A DNA stretch of 43,403 nt from Scytalidium lignicola (lineage: Eukaryota; Ascomycota; Leotiomycetes): the NCBI GenBank assembly GCA_002812745.2, contig NCSJ02000344.1, forward strand, positions 1-43,403, given 5' to 3'. Position numbers and translations under genes: made by a program. Every line of letters begins with the position of its first letter. Position 1 is the stretch's first letter. Below the pieces are notes generated by a model. That model was not told the DNA's origin. It did no database searches and saw only the letters and a list, made by a program, of their open reading frames with translations. Shown here piece by piece: positions 9,154-20,024 of this stretch.

Positions 9154-10674
9154 TTAAACCTCTAAATCTATAGGAATTACTGTAGAGGTTAATAAATCAA
9201 AGTGATTCTTATACTCCTTTTTCCACCTTGGTATATGCGTTTGAACAATTATAACAGCTCCATATGGGAAACCATGTAATTTAAGCTGACTATCGTTAAG
9301 TTGGTTAAATAGAATAGGAGGGATATCTTGGTTTAGTAGAATTGTGAGTACTAATTTAATCTTGTTGCTTTTTTGATGTGGAGGAAGGTATTTATGTATA
9401 TATTCAGTAAATGACAGAATTAAACCTTCATTATTACAATCAGGTTGAATAGGGCTTGATGGACGAATTGATTCCTTACTAGATAAGCTGGTTTGGCCTT
9501 GACTTGTTGGTTAATTTGAAGAGGTTGAGGTTCTTACGTTGAAGATGATATTACTACTGTGTAATGGTATTAATGGAACGTTTCCAGACCCCAATTGCTC
9601 TACTTTCTCTTTCTTTTGCTGTGGAGCAAGATATTGATTCTCCTTTTCTCTAATCATACGAATTATCTTCGAAGATGGAGCCTCCAACGTTGATCTATTC
9701 TTTTTAATCTCATCTGCCTATACTTTTGTTATTACTATCGAAATCGGAGTGTACTTGATTCTCTCATCATTTATCATCTTATCCTAACAGATTTTAAATC
9801 GATTAACACAAGTTGGAACTTCATAACGATGGCACTCGAACAATGTATGTACAATTCCACGTGTAGGTTGATCTTTGATTATTTGGTTTAATTCTTCGAT
9901 CTGAATCTCGGTTATGCTTTGTGGTCGTTTGGTTATAGGAGTTATAGCTTCGTTTTTGAATTCATTCTCCGTCAAGGCTTGAAAAATTCGTTTTGGAGGT
10001 GGTTTCTCTGGTAAAGCTGACTTTGTAGTTGAAACAGGTACAAGTTCGTTGTATAAATCAGAGTCGACAGCATATCGAACCTCAATTCGAAGAGTATCCC
10101 CTTTTTTAACAGGCCGATTTTTCAGGAGAGTTTCAAGCTTTCCCTACTTGATATTAGACGTTATATCATATTCAGTAGGCCTGAGAATGCTGCCAAAATA
10201 GCACTTTAATCAGTCTTCACCTTGAAGAGGCCTCTGAATATTCTTTCGCTCTATAATCTTAATAACTCCTGTTCTAGCTTGCTCTATAATATCAGTGAAA
10301 TTCAGGTGATTATCTGCATTTATATCTTCAAGAGACCCTTTAGATAAAACCATCAAACCCTCAAAAAACACCTTTATTCCAAATTCAAGATTGTGGGGTC
10401 GTTTTGGTAGTATATCGGTCGAATTGAGCGGAGAAAGGGAGGTGTTTCTCAACGGTTCAACAGCTATAGGAGAGCTAGAACTAATCACTGGAGAGCTAGA
10501 ACCAATTGCTGAAGGTCTGACAGTTATACAAGGCGATGGAGCAGGAGTAACCCTTAGAATCAGATGTGTTCGAGGTGTAGGAGGCTCTGGAGGCTCTGGA
10601 GGCTCTAAAACCTTCTTCGTACGTCGTTTGGCACGTGGTTTAGGTGTTGAACGGCGAGCTTTTTTGGGTGGCAT
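9154..10674 (-). pseudogene. Antisense accessory ORF of the transposon (506 codons, five stops)
   Basis: Starting at ATG 10674, a single minus-strand frame can be read to TAA 9154-9156 with no frameshift. It is interrupted only by stops at 10210-10212 (TGA), 10144-10146 (TAG), 9784-9786 (TAG), 9718-9720 (TAG) and 9511-9513 (TAA). Each is one C-to-T change from a sense codon (CGA, CAG, CAG, CAG, CAA). The N-terminus is strongly basic (MPPKKARRSTPKPRAKRRTK), like a nuclear or DNA-binding tail, and is followed by a Pro-Glu repeat (PPEPPEPP) and a Ser/Pro-rich linker. A compact-looking region follows (FGIKVFFEGLMVLSKGSLED, later KKGDTLRIEVRYAVDSD), then a charged low-complexity middle and a hydrophobic C-terminal block (KLVLTILLNQDIPPILFNQL). 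I recognise no known family. A role in transposition or DNA binding is inference from location and the basic tail. Confidence 0.75.
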
Positions 10675-10738
10675 ATCGATTCAAGCACTTTGTACGCAAA
10701 TAGCACGAAAAACAAGTGTAGAAACGTGTCGTATGGTA

Positions 10739-10847
10739 GTCAATTCGTTGATTTAGTCCTCTACATTAATTTACTATGGTACGCGCTGCAAAAAGGCGTG
10801 CACGGGGCTCGAATTCGCGAAAAACAGGCCACTTTAGGATATGACAG
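10739..10847 (-). repeat. Right terminal inverted repeat, 109 bp
   Basis: Partner of 7914-8022, with one mismatch. It ends in ggatatgacag directly before the TA at 10848-10849. Confidence 0.95.
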
Positions 10848-10849
10848 TA

Positions 10850-13681
10850 TTTCCAGCAGCAGCGATAGCTGAAAATGGAATTTGGGGTTGTACAGTATTT
10901 TACAGTAACAGTCATTATTTCTACTGTATTATTGAAATAAGCAAATGCATAAATTACCTTCCATTTTCCTTTTTCCTTTCGGCCATGGATGGTGTGGTCC
11001 CAAGATCCTGTAGGTCCTGTAGGTTGAGATTTTGCTTTCCCGCGATGTCAGCCATGCAGAGATTAGGGTAAGACGGCTACACGGAACGAGGTGAGAAGGA
11101 AAACGCTGCCGGATAAGTCAACGGTGACTATCGAGATGGCTTCAAGCCCGTCAGCAGCCGCACCTCGGTCGTGAGCGTGCTGAGTACGTAAGTACGTAAG
11201 TACAATTGGTGGGGCCATAAATTAACCGCGCGTCATGTTGGTCGTTGTTCGTTGTCGTTGGGCCTTGTCGGGCAAGGACGATACGTGGACGAGGGCTAGG
11301 CAAAGGAGACGGTCCCCAGGGTCACGACAGGAAGAAGGGGAATGATAATTAAGTTATGCTTTTATCGACNTTTTTTACCTTGAAGTCAGATTAATGCGTC
11401 TAACTACTTTAAGCGTGAAGCTGCAATGCATGAAAAAAGAGCGCGATTGTTCGGATGAACTCCATCTTCCAGGTGGCATGCACTTGACTACGAGTTTCCT
11501 GCAATATTTAGAAGTGGCTGCTGATGGCGTTTCTGAAGGTGGGCAGTTGACGAGCGTGGGAGGATTGCCCTGGGTTGATTGGATCCGAGCGAAACCTAAC
11601 ATCTCCGGCTTGGTAGTTGCGGCGTAGCTACTGTACTGTACAGTATTGGCCTTGGACGCCTCGAAAGTCATTATTGATTTTAGACAACAAAAATAACTCC
11701 TTTGCCAATAGCCGACCAGCTCCTAGGACCCTGAGCTAGGAGTGGTGTTGGACAGATTGGAGAAGCAAAGGGAGGATGCGATAAGTCCACCGTTGAGGCT
11801 GTAGCGACGGGTGCCTGGCAATAAACAACAGAAGGCATAATTAGCTGTGCAGCACATGACAGTAACTAATTACAGCACGCTAACATTGCATAAAACTGGC
11901 ATTTGGTCACTCACCGACAGATGCTCTCTATCACTTGTGGTTGTCATCAATGTGGTTAGTATTTGCATAACGCCCAGCACAGTAATCTTGATTCCCGCAC
12001 CACCATTCGCACCGTTATCGCGGTCAGCATCGGCTGCAACGACTGACATGGCATCGACATGGCTTGTACCACAGTATTATGGTATTATTCCCCCAGCAGG
12101 ACAAAACCGAGAGGGCCAACCTGATCTCGTGTGCGAAGGAAAGGGCTAGAGATGCGTAGGGCCAAGGACTATGGCGGAAAGGGAATCGCTGCCGCTGGGG
12201 ACGTGCTTCCAAGCAATTTCGGTTGCACCCGGTCTTGACCGCTTTCGGCCGCTGAGCACGATTCTAGACTTCAACGTCTGCCAGCCGAGACTCGTGGTGT
12301 TTCGAGCGTCAGGGTTGGGCGGCGGTGGCCTGGACCTGGCGTTATTTTCATTCCCAGTGTGTTAATTATTACAGTATTATCGCTTGGGATGTCGGCCAGT
12401 GGATGCCCTGTGTTTACTGTACAAAGCATGCTAGGGAGTACTGTGCGGCTAAAAGTACTGTATGGAACAATTATTCAATGCTCACCGTCCAGTATTGATT
12501 AGGTACTGTACTGTACTGCACTGTACAAGGCCGGGGTGTCGGATTCTTCAGATGCCCAGCGCTCCCAAGCCTTACGAGTTACACAGCACAGTAAACTTGC
12601 GGTAGTGGAGCATGGCCTAGAACGATGCCACCTTTTCTCAAATCGGTCAGCCCTCCAGGGATACCACGACTGAACACGGCACGTAAGTACCTGGCACCCA
12701 AATTTCAATATCAGAATTGCTCTCCTTCTTATGAGTCTGTACCGAAGAGACGCGAGAGGGCGGAAAGTCAATTCCTTCGTTAATATTGGCGCTATATTCC
12801 ATCGCATTATTCAAATGTGATAGAGAAGAGGACGAGTCGAGTCGAGGCTCAGCATTGCACCCCTCCCCCAGCGCGTGGAGGCGTTCAATACTTGCTGCAC
12901 GGAGGTCTCATGGCGCAACAGCCGTGCTCACTCACTGGTCCGCTGCGGCTCCCTGCACCATCGCGCTGGGTACAGGGCAAGTTACATCTGGGATGCAGTG
13001 GACCGTTCGGGACCCCCCCAAGCAAATTAATGCTGGGGACGGAGTAAGGCCCAGAATCAATAGTCCTGGCTGCTGGCTGCTGGCCGCTGCGGTCGTAAGT
13101 TGGTGTTGATGCTGATGCTGTCCAATATTATTCACTAGCCCAAGCTGGGCAGGGCGCGCGGGCATTCTGCGAGAAATATATACGTCCGGCCCCCATCCAA
13201 GACCAGTGTTCTGGATTCTTCTCCAGCCTGTTGCCTTCCTTTGTGCTCCGCATCACGAGTCTCCGACGGGCCAGCTCTCGACTTTGGATCTTTTATGACG
13301 AGGTCTGCTGCCGCAGTGTACGAAGCCACGGACTCATAACGATCAACCGTCTTTCCAACTACAGTCACTCGTTTATCTGGTAGTTGGGTCTTTGTCTAGG
13401 GAGCAGAGCATCATCCAGTTGAGATAGGTCAACGGATACGCAAAAGCTCACCTCGCCCTTTTTTTAATTAATACGATTCGAACTGTGTTGATCTCCACGG
13501 ATGGTATAGGGAAGCAGAACACGACATTGGCAAGCCTTATAGGACGGTCACAAAGTGTCTCGGGATTTACTCTCTCAGATCCTGTCTTTTGCAGTGCCGT
13601 GGCCGTTTCCGATTCTTGGACGACACACGGCTGTCGGGGTGAGAGTAATGCTGGAACCACGATTGCATTTATAACATCGAC
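10850..13681. other. Gene-poor 2.8 kb with TACTGTAC-type motifs
   Basis: Short open frames occur on both strands (for example 11394-11627, 12499-12807, 12786-13109), but none shows domain-like sequence, splice signals or frame-consistent character. The stretch contains many copies of TACTGTA/TACAGTA (near 10898, 10930, 11630, 12070, 12370, 12412, 12450, 12505-12525) and a gtacgtaa repeat at about 11182-11201. The right end (about 13100-13680) is the presumed promoter and 5' UTR of the gene at 13682. An N lies at 11370 before a T run. Confidence 0.45.
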
Positions 13682-14962
13682 ATGATTCGAACCACTTCAA
13701 TCTTGAGCTCTTCAGAGGCATCGAAAATGGCAGGTGGGTTGGGAGGTGAATGTTCGACCTCCTCTTCGCCTAGGACCACACCTCCAGTGTCGCACCATGG
13801 ACCCGCCCCTGCGCGAAGAAACAAACTCAGACCATGGCTCCGTCACCGGCCAGGAAAACTCCAACACCTTCACTTCACCATCTTCATTCTTCTAGCATGC
13901 TGCCTTTCGTTCTCGTCAGCATACTACATTAAAGAAGAGATGGTTGAAGACGTTGATGCTAGTGGGGGAGAAGACTCGGAGCTTTTTGGATCGGCATTCG
14001 CTTCACTGGCCAAAACAGGAACGATTGTCATTGATCAACGACCACCTCCTGTTCCTGGTTCCTGGCGTCTGGCTAGTGAGGAAGAGAGCATCGTTCAACG
14101 TCGCGATCTTGCTGCTAGTCCAGCAGCATCTCACACAGCTTCAATGACGTCAAGTTCCAGTTCGACGACTGAATCTCCAAGTCCCCTTCCGAGCCTATTC
14201 GACAGCGGCTACTCTTCGAATATCACCACCAGCTGCTCCAGCTTCATCAGCAACTTCCTATCCAACAGCACCTTCAAGAGCTGTTATCCTCTCTCTCTCC
14301 TCCTTCAAGTAAGTAACTTGGTCGATCTTTTTCTGTCCAATTGATGCTAACTAGTCCAGAACTCCCAATCCTTCTTTCAAGCCGAAAGATCCTTAGTCCG
14401 CATCACGCAAACCCTCGACGCAACCTGCGCCGCCGACCTTGAAACATGCACCGCAGTCATGAACGATCTCGCCTCCAACATTACAAGTACAGATAACTGC
14501 GCATCTGACCTCTCCAGTGGAAATCCTTTGGTCGAACAAACTCGACTCGGTTTTATCTCCTATCCTACTCTCTATAAGGCCTCCTGTCTCCGCAACCCTG
14601 CTACCTCATCCTACTGCTTCGCCGACGCGATCACCAACTCTACAAACCCAACGGACTCATACATCTATTATCTGCCGCTCAACAGCTCCCTTCCTGGCGG
14701 TAGTCTCCCGACTTGCAGTTCCTGTCTACAGAATACCATGGCCGTGTATGACTCTGCCGCCGCCGATCGCTCACAGCCTATTGCTTCGACTTATGTGGGC
14801 GCTGCTCAAATGGTTGACTTGAACTGTGGCCCTACATTTGTGAACGCAAGCTTACCAGCAGCTACCACACAAAACGCAGTGGCTCCAGGCGCGATGGTGC
14901 CATCACTGTGGGGAACTGCGCCATTACTCGCAGTAGGCTTAGTGATGAGTGGGTGGCTGTAG
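13682..14962 (+). CDS. Secreted/GPI-anchored Cys-rich protein of unknown function (DUF7729-like)
   Basis: Two exons, 13682-14308 and 14360-14962, join in phase 0 across a 51-bp intron (gtaagt donor, gctaac branch, ccag acceptor) to give 409 residues. Residues 63-80 (LHFTIFILLACCLSFSSA) are a hydrophobic leader, preceded by a basic, Pro-rich segment of about 60 residues. That makes it either a signal anchor or an over-long start; the next in-frame Met is at 13727. A Ser/Thr-rich region follows, then a conserved Cys-containing domain (CSSFISNFLSNSTFKSCYPLS; further Cys in TCAADLETC and NCASDL) and several N-glycosylation sequons. The extreme C-terminus is hydrophobic (LWGTAPLLAVGLVMSGWL), as in a GPI-anchor signal. 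The layout matches a family of fungal cell-surface proteins I associate with DUF7729. Function is unknown. Confidence 0.82.
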
Positions 14963-15884
14963 GATAGAGAAAGGTATTACACATACAAAAATAAATTGTA
15001 TTTCAATTTATATAAAGGGATATTTATGGGGTTTTATTTATTTTGGGAACAAGGGCATATAAGATATCACTATTTCTGGCTTTATTATTTGTTTTATATC
15101 TCTTGGCGTCGAAATCTCCGAACTCTGCGCTTTTCTGTTTATAAAAAACCGGCGCTTTCTTTTTCTTCTGGTCTTGGGCGGCGGGGTTAATTGAACAATA
15201 TCTTTCTTTGTACATATTTGTCTGGTGGAAGGAATGGCTCGAGGGCAGGAATGGGGGGGGTCGCGTCATGTAGGATTAAGAGAGTGGATGAGCAATCAAC
15301 GGATATATAGCTTATTGATAGAATTAATGATATCTGATATCCGTGAATTTGACATTATGCTATATTAATGGTGATTAGGAGGTAGTTTTCAGGTGAATTG
15401 AGCCTTCGTTCGCCATGGAATCTGACTCTGGCAGTATTATCATTGTCCGCCGACATCGTACCTCCATACGGCAGAAGTTGCACATTTGCTCGCCCCTCAT
15501 CCTGTCCCTCTTCCCGTGCAAGTCATTCACCAGGGTCCAGGGTCCAGGCTCTAATTATCCTTATAGCAAGGTAGGGCCGATAATTATATCAAGTCCTATA
15601 TAACCTCCAAACCGAATTTATCCTCTCTGGGATCAAGGTCCTTCCATCCCTCCTATTCATTAGGTGGTTCATGCGGCAACTCGGTGCCAACTTCCATTCC
15701 ATGAGAGTTCATTCTTAATAATGAGATCCATTCCTGTTGTATAGGATAGTAATATAACCGGCGGGGTGATATTCGTGCTTCTACTATAGGCATCGACTAT
15801 AAGTCAACACACTATAACACCTTATCACCAAGTCATGGTCCCCCCAAGTTGCAGTTTCTGATCACAATGTGCGACTGCTGCATC
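14963..15884. other. Intergenic, AT-rich
   Basis: No gene recognised. This is the 3' flank shared by the convergent neighbours at 13682-14962 (+) and 15885-16313 (-). A G run (about 15252-15259) and a short duplicated ccagggtcc unit near 15530-15547 are the only notable items. Confidence 0.4.
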
Positions 15885-16313
15885 TCAACTGCCAGAAACC
15901 TGGCCATTCACGATAACGGCATCAACCAATCCCATCTCCAAGTCGCGCTCCAGGGCAATCACACCATCGTCATCCTTTGCAGCGGTCAGGGCGACGTCGT
16001 CAATTCCCTCAACCGCAACACTCGTAGTCGCTGTTGTCTCAGTCACGTTCACACTTCCCACCTCAACTGTACTGGCATTAACCAGTGGCAGCAAGCTCAC
16101 ATTCCCATCCGGTAGTTTTCGTCCAGCACTATGCCGCCGGCCACATCCCCATTCAGACTTCCACCACCGCCAGAGCAGAATAAATGGTGATTGGATCAGT
16201 AACCCGAGGACGAAGTAAATCGTGTAACTCCGAGTATCGGGATGGTCGACGTAGAGGACATTGAGGATGAAGCCTATTATTATAGCGGTTGTGACTATGA
16301 ACTCCAGAAACAT
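15885..16313 (-). CDS. Small two-TM membrane protein, hypothetical
   Basis: A single-exon frame of 142 residues. Residues 3-21 (LEFIVTTAIIIGFILNVLY) and about 29-50 (YTIYFVLGLLIQSPFILLWRWW) are two membrane segments separated by a short polar turn (VDHPDTRS). An acidic, Val/Ala-rich soluble tail follows, ending in VIVNGQVSGS. Composition (two well-separated TM helices and a consistent soluble tail) looks like a real protein, but I recognise no family. A (GA)n run lies about 35-50 bp before the start on the coding strand, a plausible 5' UTR feature. Another intronless frame on the same strand (16153-16671) overlaps and looks like a shadow. Confidence 0.5.
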   Translation of the reverse strand: MFLEFIVTTAIIIGFILNVLYVDHPDTRSYTIYFVLGLLIQSPFILLWRWWKSEWGCGRRHSAGRKLPDGNVSLLPLVNASTVEVGSVNVTETTATTSVAVEGIDDVALTAAKDDDGVIALERDLEMGLVDAVIVNGQVSGS

Positions 16314-18196
16314 GGTTGAGTTCTTTTCTCTTGGTGTCTCCGTCGCGCTCTCTCTCTCTCTTTCCGGTTGAATATCTTCCCCAAAGAGGAGGAGGGGGGT
16401 ATAATAGACGGCCTCTATATATACGTCTCAGAATTATAAACAAAACATTTCTATACAGCCCGTCGTAAATAAAATCAAGGACGGAAAGGGAGAATGAATC
16501 GCAGCATGTGATAATTACAAGTCCTACGTGGTTTTGTGGATCATATTCAAGTAGGTAGGTACAAGTACTTATTCGCACCTTCGCACCTCTTTCATGTATG
16601 TAAACAAATCCCCCTCTTCTATGTGCCAAGCCACACAACACACACAGTCCACTTCTACTACTACCTGACAACTACCGTAGCTACGGAGTAAACCAGCAAA
16701 TAGATTAAAAGCTAGAAAGAGATGCCGGGGCCGTTGCACCAGTAATTACAGTAACCCCGTTCTATACAATACCGTACTTAATAATAAATAAAAGGGCCGT
16801 ACGGAGGCGGCGTGGGAGGGTTGAGGCGCAGATCTGTCTTGTAAGTTATCCCTATCCCGTCCAATCCTCGTCGAGGTAGCAAAGCTTAGCCCTCTCGAAC
16901 TCGCCCTTTTTGGGGGGAAATGCGAGCCCTGCGCCACCTCCCTCCAGCCTCGAGGAGTGGAAAGAAGGAATGGAAGTATACTTCGTACGTTGGATAAAGT
17001 AACTATGGTAAAACCTAGAGATTTGATTACTGTACTGTGCTTTTCGTATCTTTTTAAGAGCTACCCCAGATTGAGGAAGATAAAGGCAAGATTATTCAGT
17101 TTTTTTTCTTTCTCCCTCTTAAGTAGTGTCTTTAGATATCTTGATGTTAAGTAGTTCTAGAAAATAAAATGTCGCTATTGTTATTTTACAAGTTTGACAT
17201 CTCCAGACAGCTAGTCATAAATATCTATTATTTTCTTTTATGAATATGTGTTGCTTTTTCTTCTTCTTCTTCCGATCTTGGATACGAAACTTTTGCGCGT
17301 ACCGTAGATACGCGAGTCTTCCTGTTTAAAAGGAAAAAAGGGGAAGGCATGGTATGATTGATAATATTGCAACGTTTCCTTCAATTGCTGAGAAGGGCTG
17401 GGGGCGGTATCCGCTCATTCCGGAGTTTGGATGTCCCATCTAGAGATTGGACCCTGTCTCGGACATGGTGGAATAATAATACAGTCATACCCGAGTATGG
17501 GGTTGTTGCATGCACTGGCGATAGGGTACGGAGATACACGTGTAGTGCTTTCATCGGCAGATAGTTTCAGGGGTCGTCCTTTTGTCTGTGGCTAGTGCGC
17601 TGATTGAAGGTACTTGATTTTCCAGATCGGTGCATAGGAAGGCCTCTTACTTTTATGATGCATATTATTACACTATTTAGATTTCTTAACAATTATTCAG
17701 CTTCCAGCTAGACAATTCGCAAGATCGAGTTTTTTTTTCAACGTTTCGTTTTGCTTTTGCTTTACTTATGCAGGTACCCGTCCTGTCAAAATCAACAGTA
17801 GACTAAGAGGTTTAAAATTCGGACTGAATCCTGGGTCGGAGCGGTGCCGGTATTTATCAAATAAGAACTATCCGATTAATATTGAAAATAAGGTTGGTCT
17901 CTGGGTCTCCCAGCGTTCGCCAGCTTTAATCTCTGGACTAGGAGTCTAAGCCTATGGTTAGCTTTTCGATTTGATAGTTGTTCTTTCGTGCTGGGCAAAC
18001 ATTGGATAAAATGATTTAAGCAATCATGTTTTTACTGGTATGAAAACACTACTAAATCGATGATATATAAAATGAATATAAACAGAGTCGTTCAGCGCCT
18101 CATCTGTGGCTTATCTCATCAAAAAGGTCTACGTTAGTGTCCACTCAATTTATACAGAGCCATTTCATAAACGCCAACCCCGTGCTGAATTTACGT
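16314..18196. other. Intergenic, low complexity in places
   Basis: About 1.9 kb without a recognisable gene. It holds a (TC)n tract at about 16348-16366, a TTC repeat at about 17253-17271, T runs, and scattered TACTGTAC-like words near 17030. It includes the promoter side of the small membrane gene and the 3' flank of the acyl-CoA synthetase gene. Confidence 0.4.
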
Positions 18197-20024
18197 CTAC
18201 CGAGCACTCATATCGCCCTTTGCCCACGCTCTAAGAACGTTCTTTTTCAGCTTCCCCGTGCTAGTCTTCGGCAACTCCTTCACAACCTCACACTCTCTAG
18301 GCAGCATGAATTTACTAATACTGCTCTCATGCTTTGCCCACTCAATAAGATCTTCTCCTTTCAATGCCTTACCTTCCTGAACGGTGATGTAGGCTTTAGG
18401 ACGCTCGCCCCAGTGAGAATCAGGGACTGCCACTACACCAGCTTCGAGGACGTCAGGGTGTTGGACTAACATGCTCTCGAGCGCTAGTGAAGAGATGTTT
18501 TCGCCACCTGCACGTGTTAGTCTGTAGTCAAGAGAGATAGAGCAAGACATAACCGGAAACAAAAAGGAGAACGCTGGCAGCCTGGAAAAACGTACCGCTA
18601 ATAATGATATCTTTCGCTCGATCCAAAATCTGCACACTTCCATCCTCGTGCCAAACTGCCAAATCTCCTGAATGCAATCCGCCTCCAGCAAACACCTTCC
18701 TTGTTGCCTCAGGATCCTTCAGGTACTCTTTGGCGCAGATATTTCCAAAGAACACAATTTCTCCTATCTCCTTCCCATCCTTTTCCACATCAATCAGGAC
18801 CCCTTCGGGTTGATCTGTCTTGATAACACGGATGGGAAGGCTAGTGATGAACCCGTGCCCCTGACGTGCCATAAGTGCGTATTTTTCTCTTTTGGGTATC
18901 GTTTCCCAGTGTGGCATGTGGTAGCCCTTTGTGATCGGGCCATAGGTTTCTGTCATGCCATAGACATGCACTGGCATTAAATTTAACTTTTCCATGGTTT
19001 CAAAGAGGTGGGCTGTTGGTGGACTAGCTGCGACTGTTACCCTTACAGGATGGTCTAGTCGAACTGCAGCTTTATTCGCGCAAAGAAGGGTGTTAACTGT
19101 TGGAGCAGCATTGAAATGTGTTATGTTTTCTGTTTTTAAGAGTTGCCATATTAAAGGATAGTCGACCTTTCTTATGCAATAATGTGTACCTCGAGCTGCG
19201 GTAACAGCCCATGGGAAAGTCCAGCCTACAGCATGAAACATAGGCAGGGTCCAGAGGTAGCCACAGCGGCCGGTGTGGAAATTGAGTCCTGATTCAATCA
19301 CATTTCCCAGAGCCGCAAGGTAGGCACTTCGATGTGTATAAATTACTCCTTTTGGTTTGGCAGTGGTTCCGCTGGTGAATGGGATCGCAATTGGAGAATC
19401 TTCGTCCTCGACCTGGTGGAGCCCTGACCATCCTTTGTTTCCTGTTTCAATGTCATATTTCAGTCCATCCAGTACTGCTTCGTCAAATGGACCACAGAGC
19501 TGGCCCTCAATGGCATCCGTGTCCGTATCAATAATAAGTTTAACGCCTGGCTTGAGCTTCCTGAATTCGTCGAGTAGGGGAAGATACTCCTCATCAACAA
19601 TAATGGAATCTACCTCGGCGAAGTTAAAGATGTATGTAAGGTCCTCTTTCTTTAACCTATAATTCGCTGCAGCACTGACGCCTCCAGCTGCGGCGATTCC
19701 GAAGATGCTCTCCAGGAACGCTGGAGTATTAGGTGCGAGGATACCGACACGCTTGAGATTGTTCTTCTTGAGGTAGTATGCTAAGCCTCGTGCACGGTCA
19801 GCAAATTCACTGTAGGAGCGGCGTAGAATTTTGCCATTGACTGTAACATGGACGATTGCTTCGGCATCTGGCTCAATTTGAGCTGCGCGCTCGAGAAAGA
19901 AAGTGGGTGTTAACTGGTGGATATGGTTCTTCTGGACAGCGCCGTTGTCTTGGATTGGCTGTGAGCTAGAAGGGTGAAGGAAATGGGCAGCGAGCTTCTG
20001 CAGTCTAGATGGTGCTCCTGACAT
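18197..20024 (-). CDS. AMP-binding acyl-CoA synthetase
   Basis: Two exons on the minus strand, 18596-20024 and 18197-18507, join across an 88-bp intron (restoring SGGENIS) to give 579 residues, the usual length for the ANL superfamily. It activates a carboxylic acid as acyl-AMP and transfers it to CoA. Motifs: phosphate-binding FTSGTTAKPKG at 216-226; YGMTETYGP at 355-363; SGDLAVWHEDG near 453; DRAKDIIISGGENIS hinge; and PKTSTGKLKK with the C-terminal catalytic lysine. The pattern resembles medium-chain or aromatic acyl-CoA ligases of the AlkK-like branch more than the long-chain Faa1 type; substrate cannot be fixed. The N-terminus (about 20 residues with basic and hydroxylated residues) could be a mitochondrial presequence. 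The C-terminus KGDMSAR is not a good PTS1. No neighbour suggests a pathway. Confidence 0.92.

Larger units (their letters stand above)
7912..10849. mobile_element. Tc1/mariner-like DNA transposon with two convergent ORFs
   Basis: A complete element of 2934 bp (7914-10847) is bounded by inverted repeats beginning CTGTCATATCC and flanked by a TA on each side (7912-7913 and 10848-10849), the target duplication of the Tc1/mariner/IS630 superfamily. It holds a rightward DDE transposase (8121-9125) and a leftward 506-codon accessory frame (10674-9154). The two stops are only 28 bp apart, so the genes converge. Both frames are uninterrupted by indels but carry stop codons. It sits directly 3' of the broken prenyltransferase. 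The intact ends and TA make transposition, not rearrangement, the source. Confidence 0.93.

Noticed and set aside
10391..10756. 121-codon plus-strand frame with GGSGGSGGS repeat
   Set aside because: It is the antisense shadow of the Pro-Glu repeat and linker of the transposon accessory ORF.
12499..12807. 102-codon minus-strand frame
   Set aside because: No motif, no splice-supported extension, and the sequence is dominated by TACTGTAC repeats at one end.
16153..16671. 172-codon minus-strand frame overlapping the small membrane protein
   Set aside because: It runs through a (GA)n tract and shows no protein-like composition; the frame at 15885-16313 has clear TM helices.
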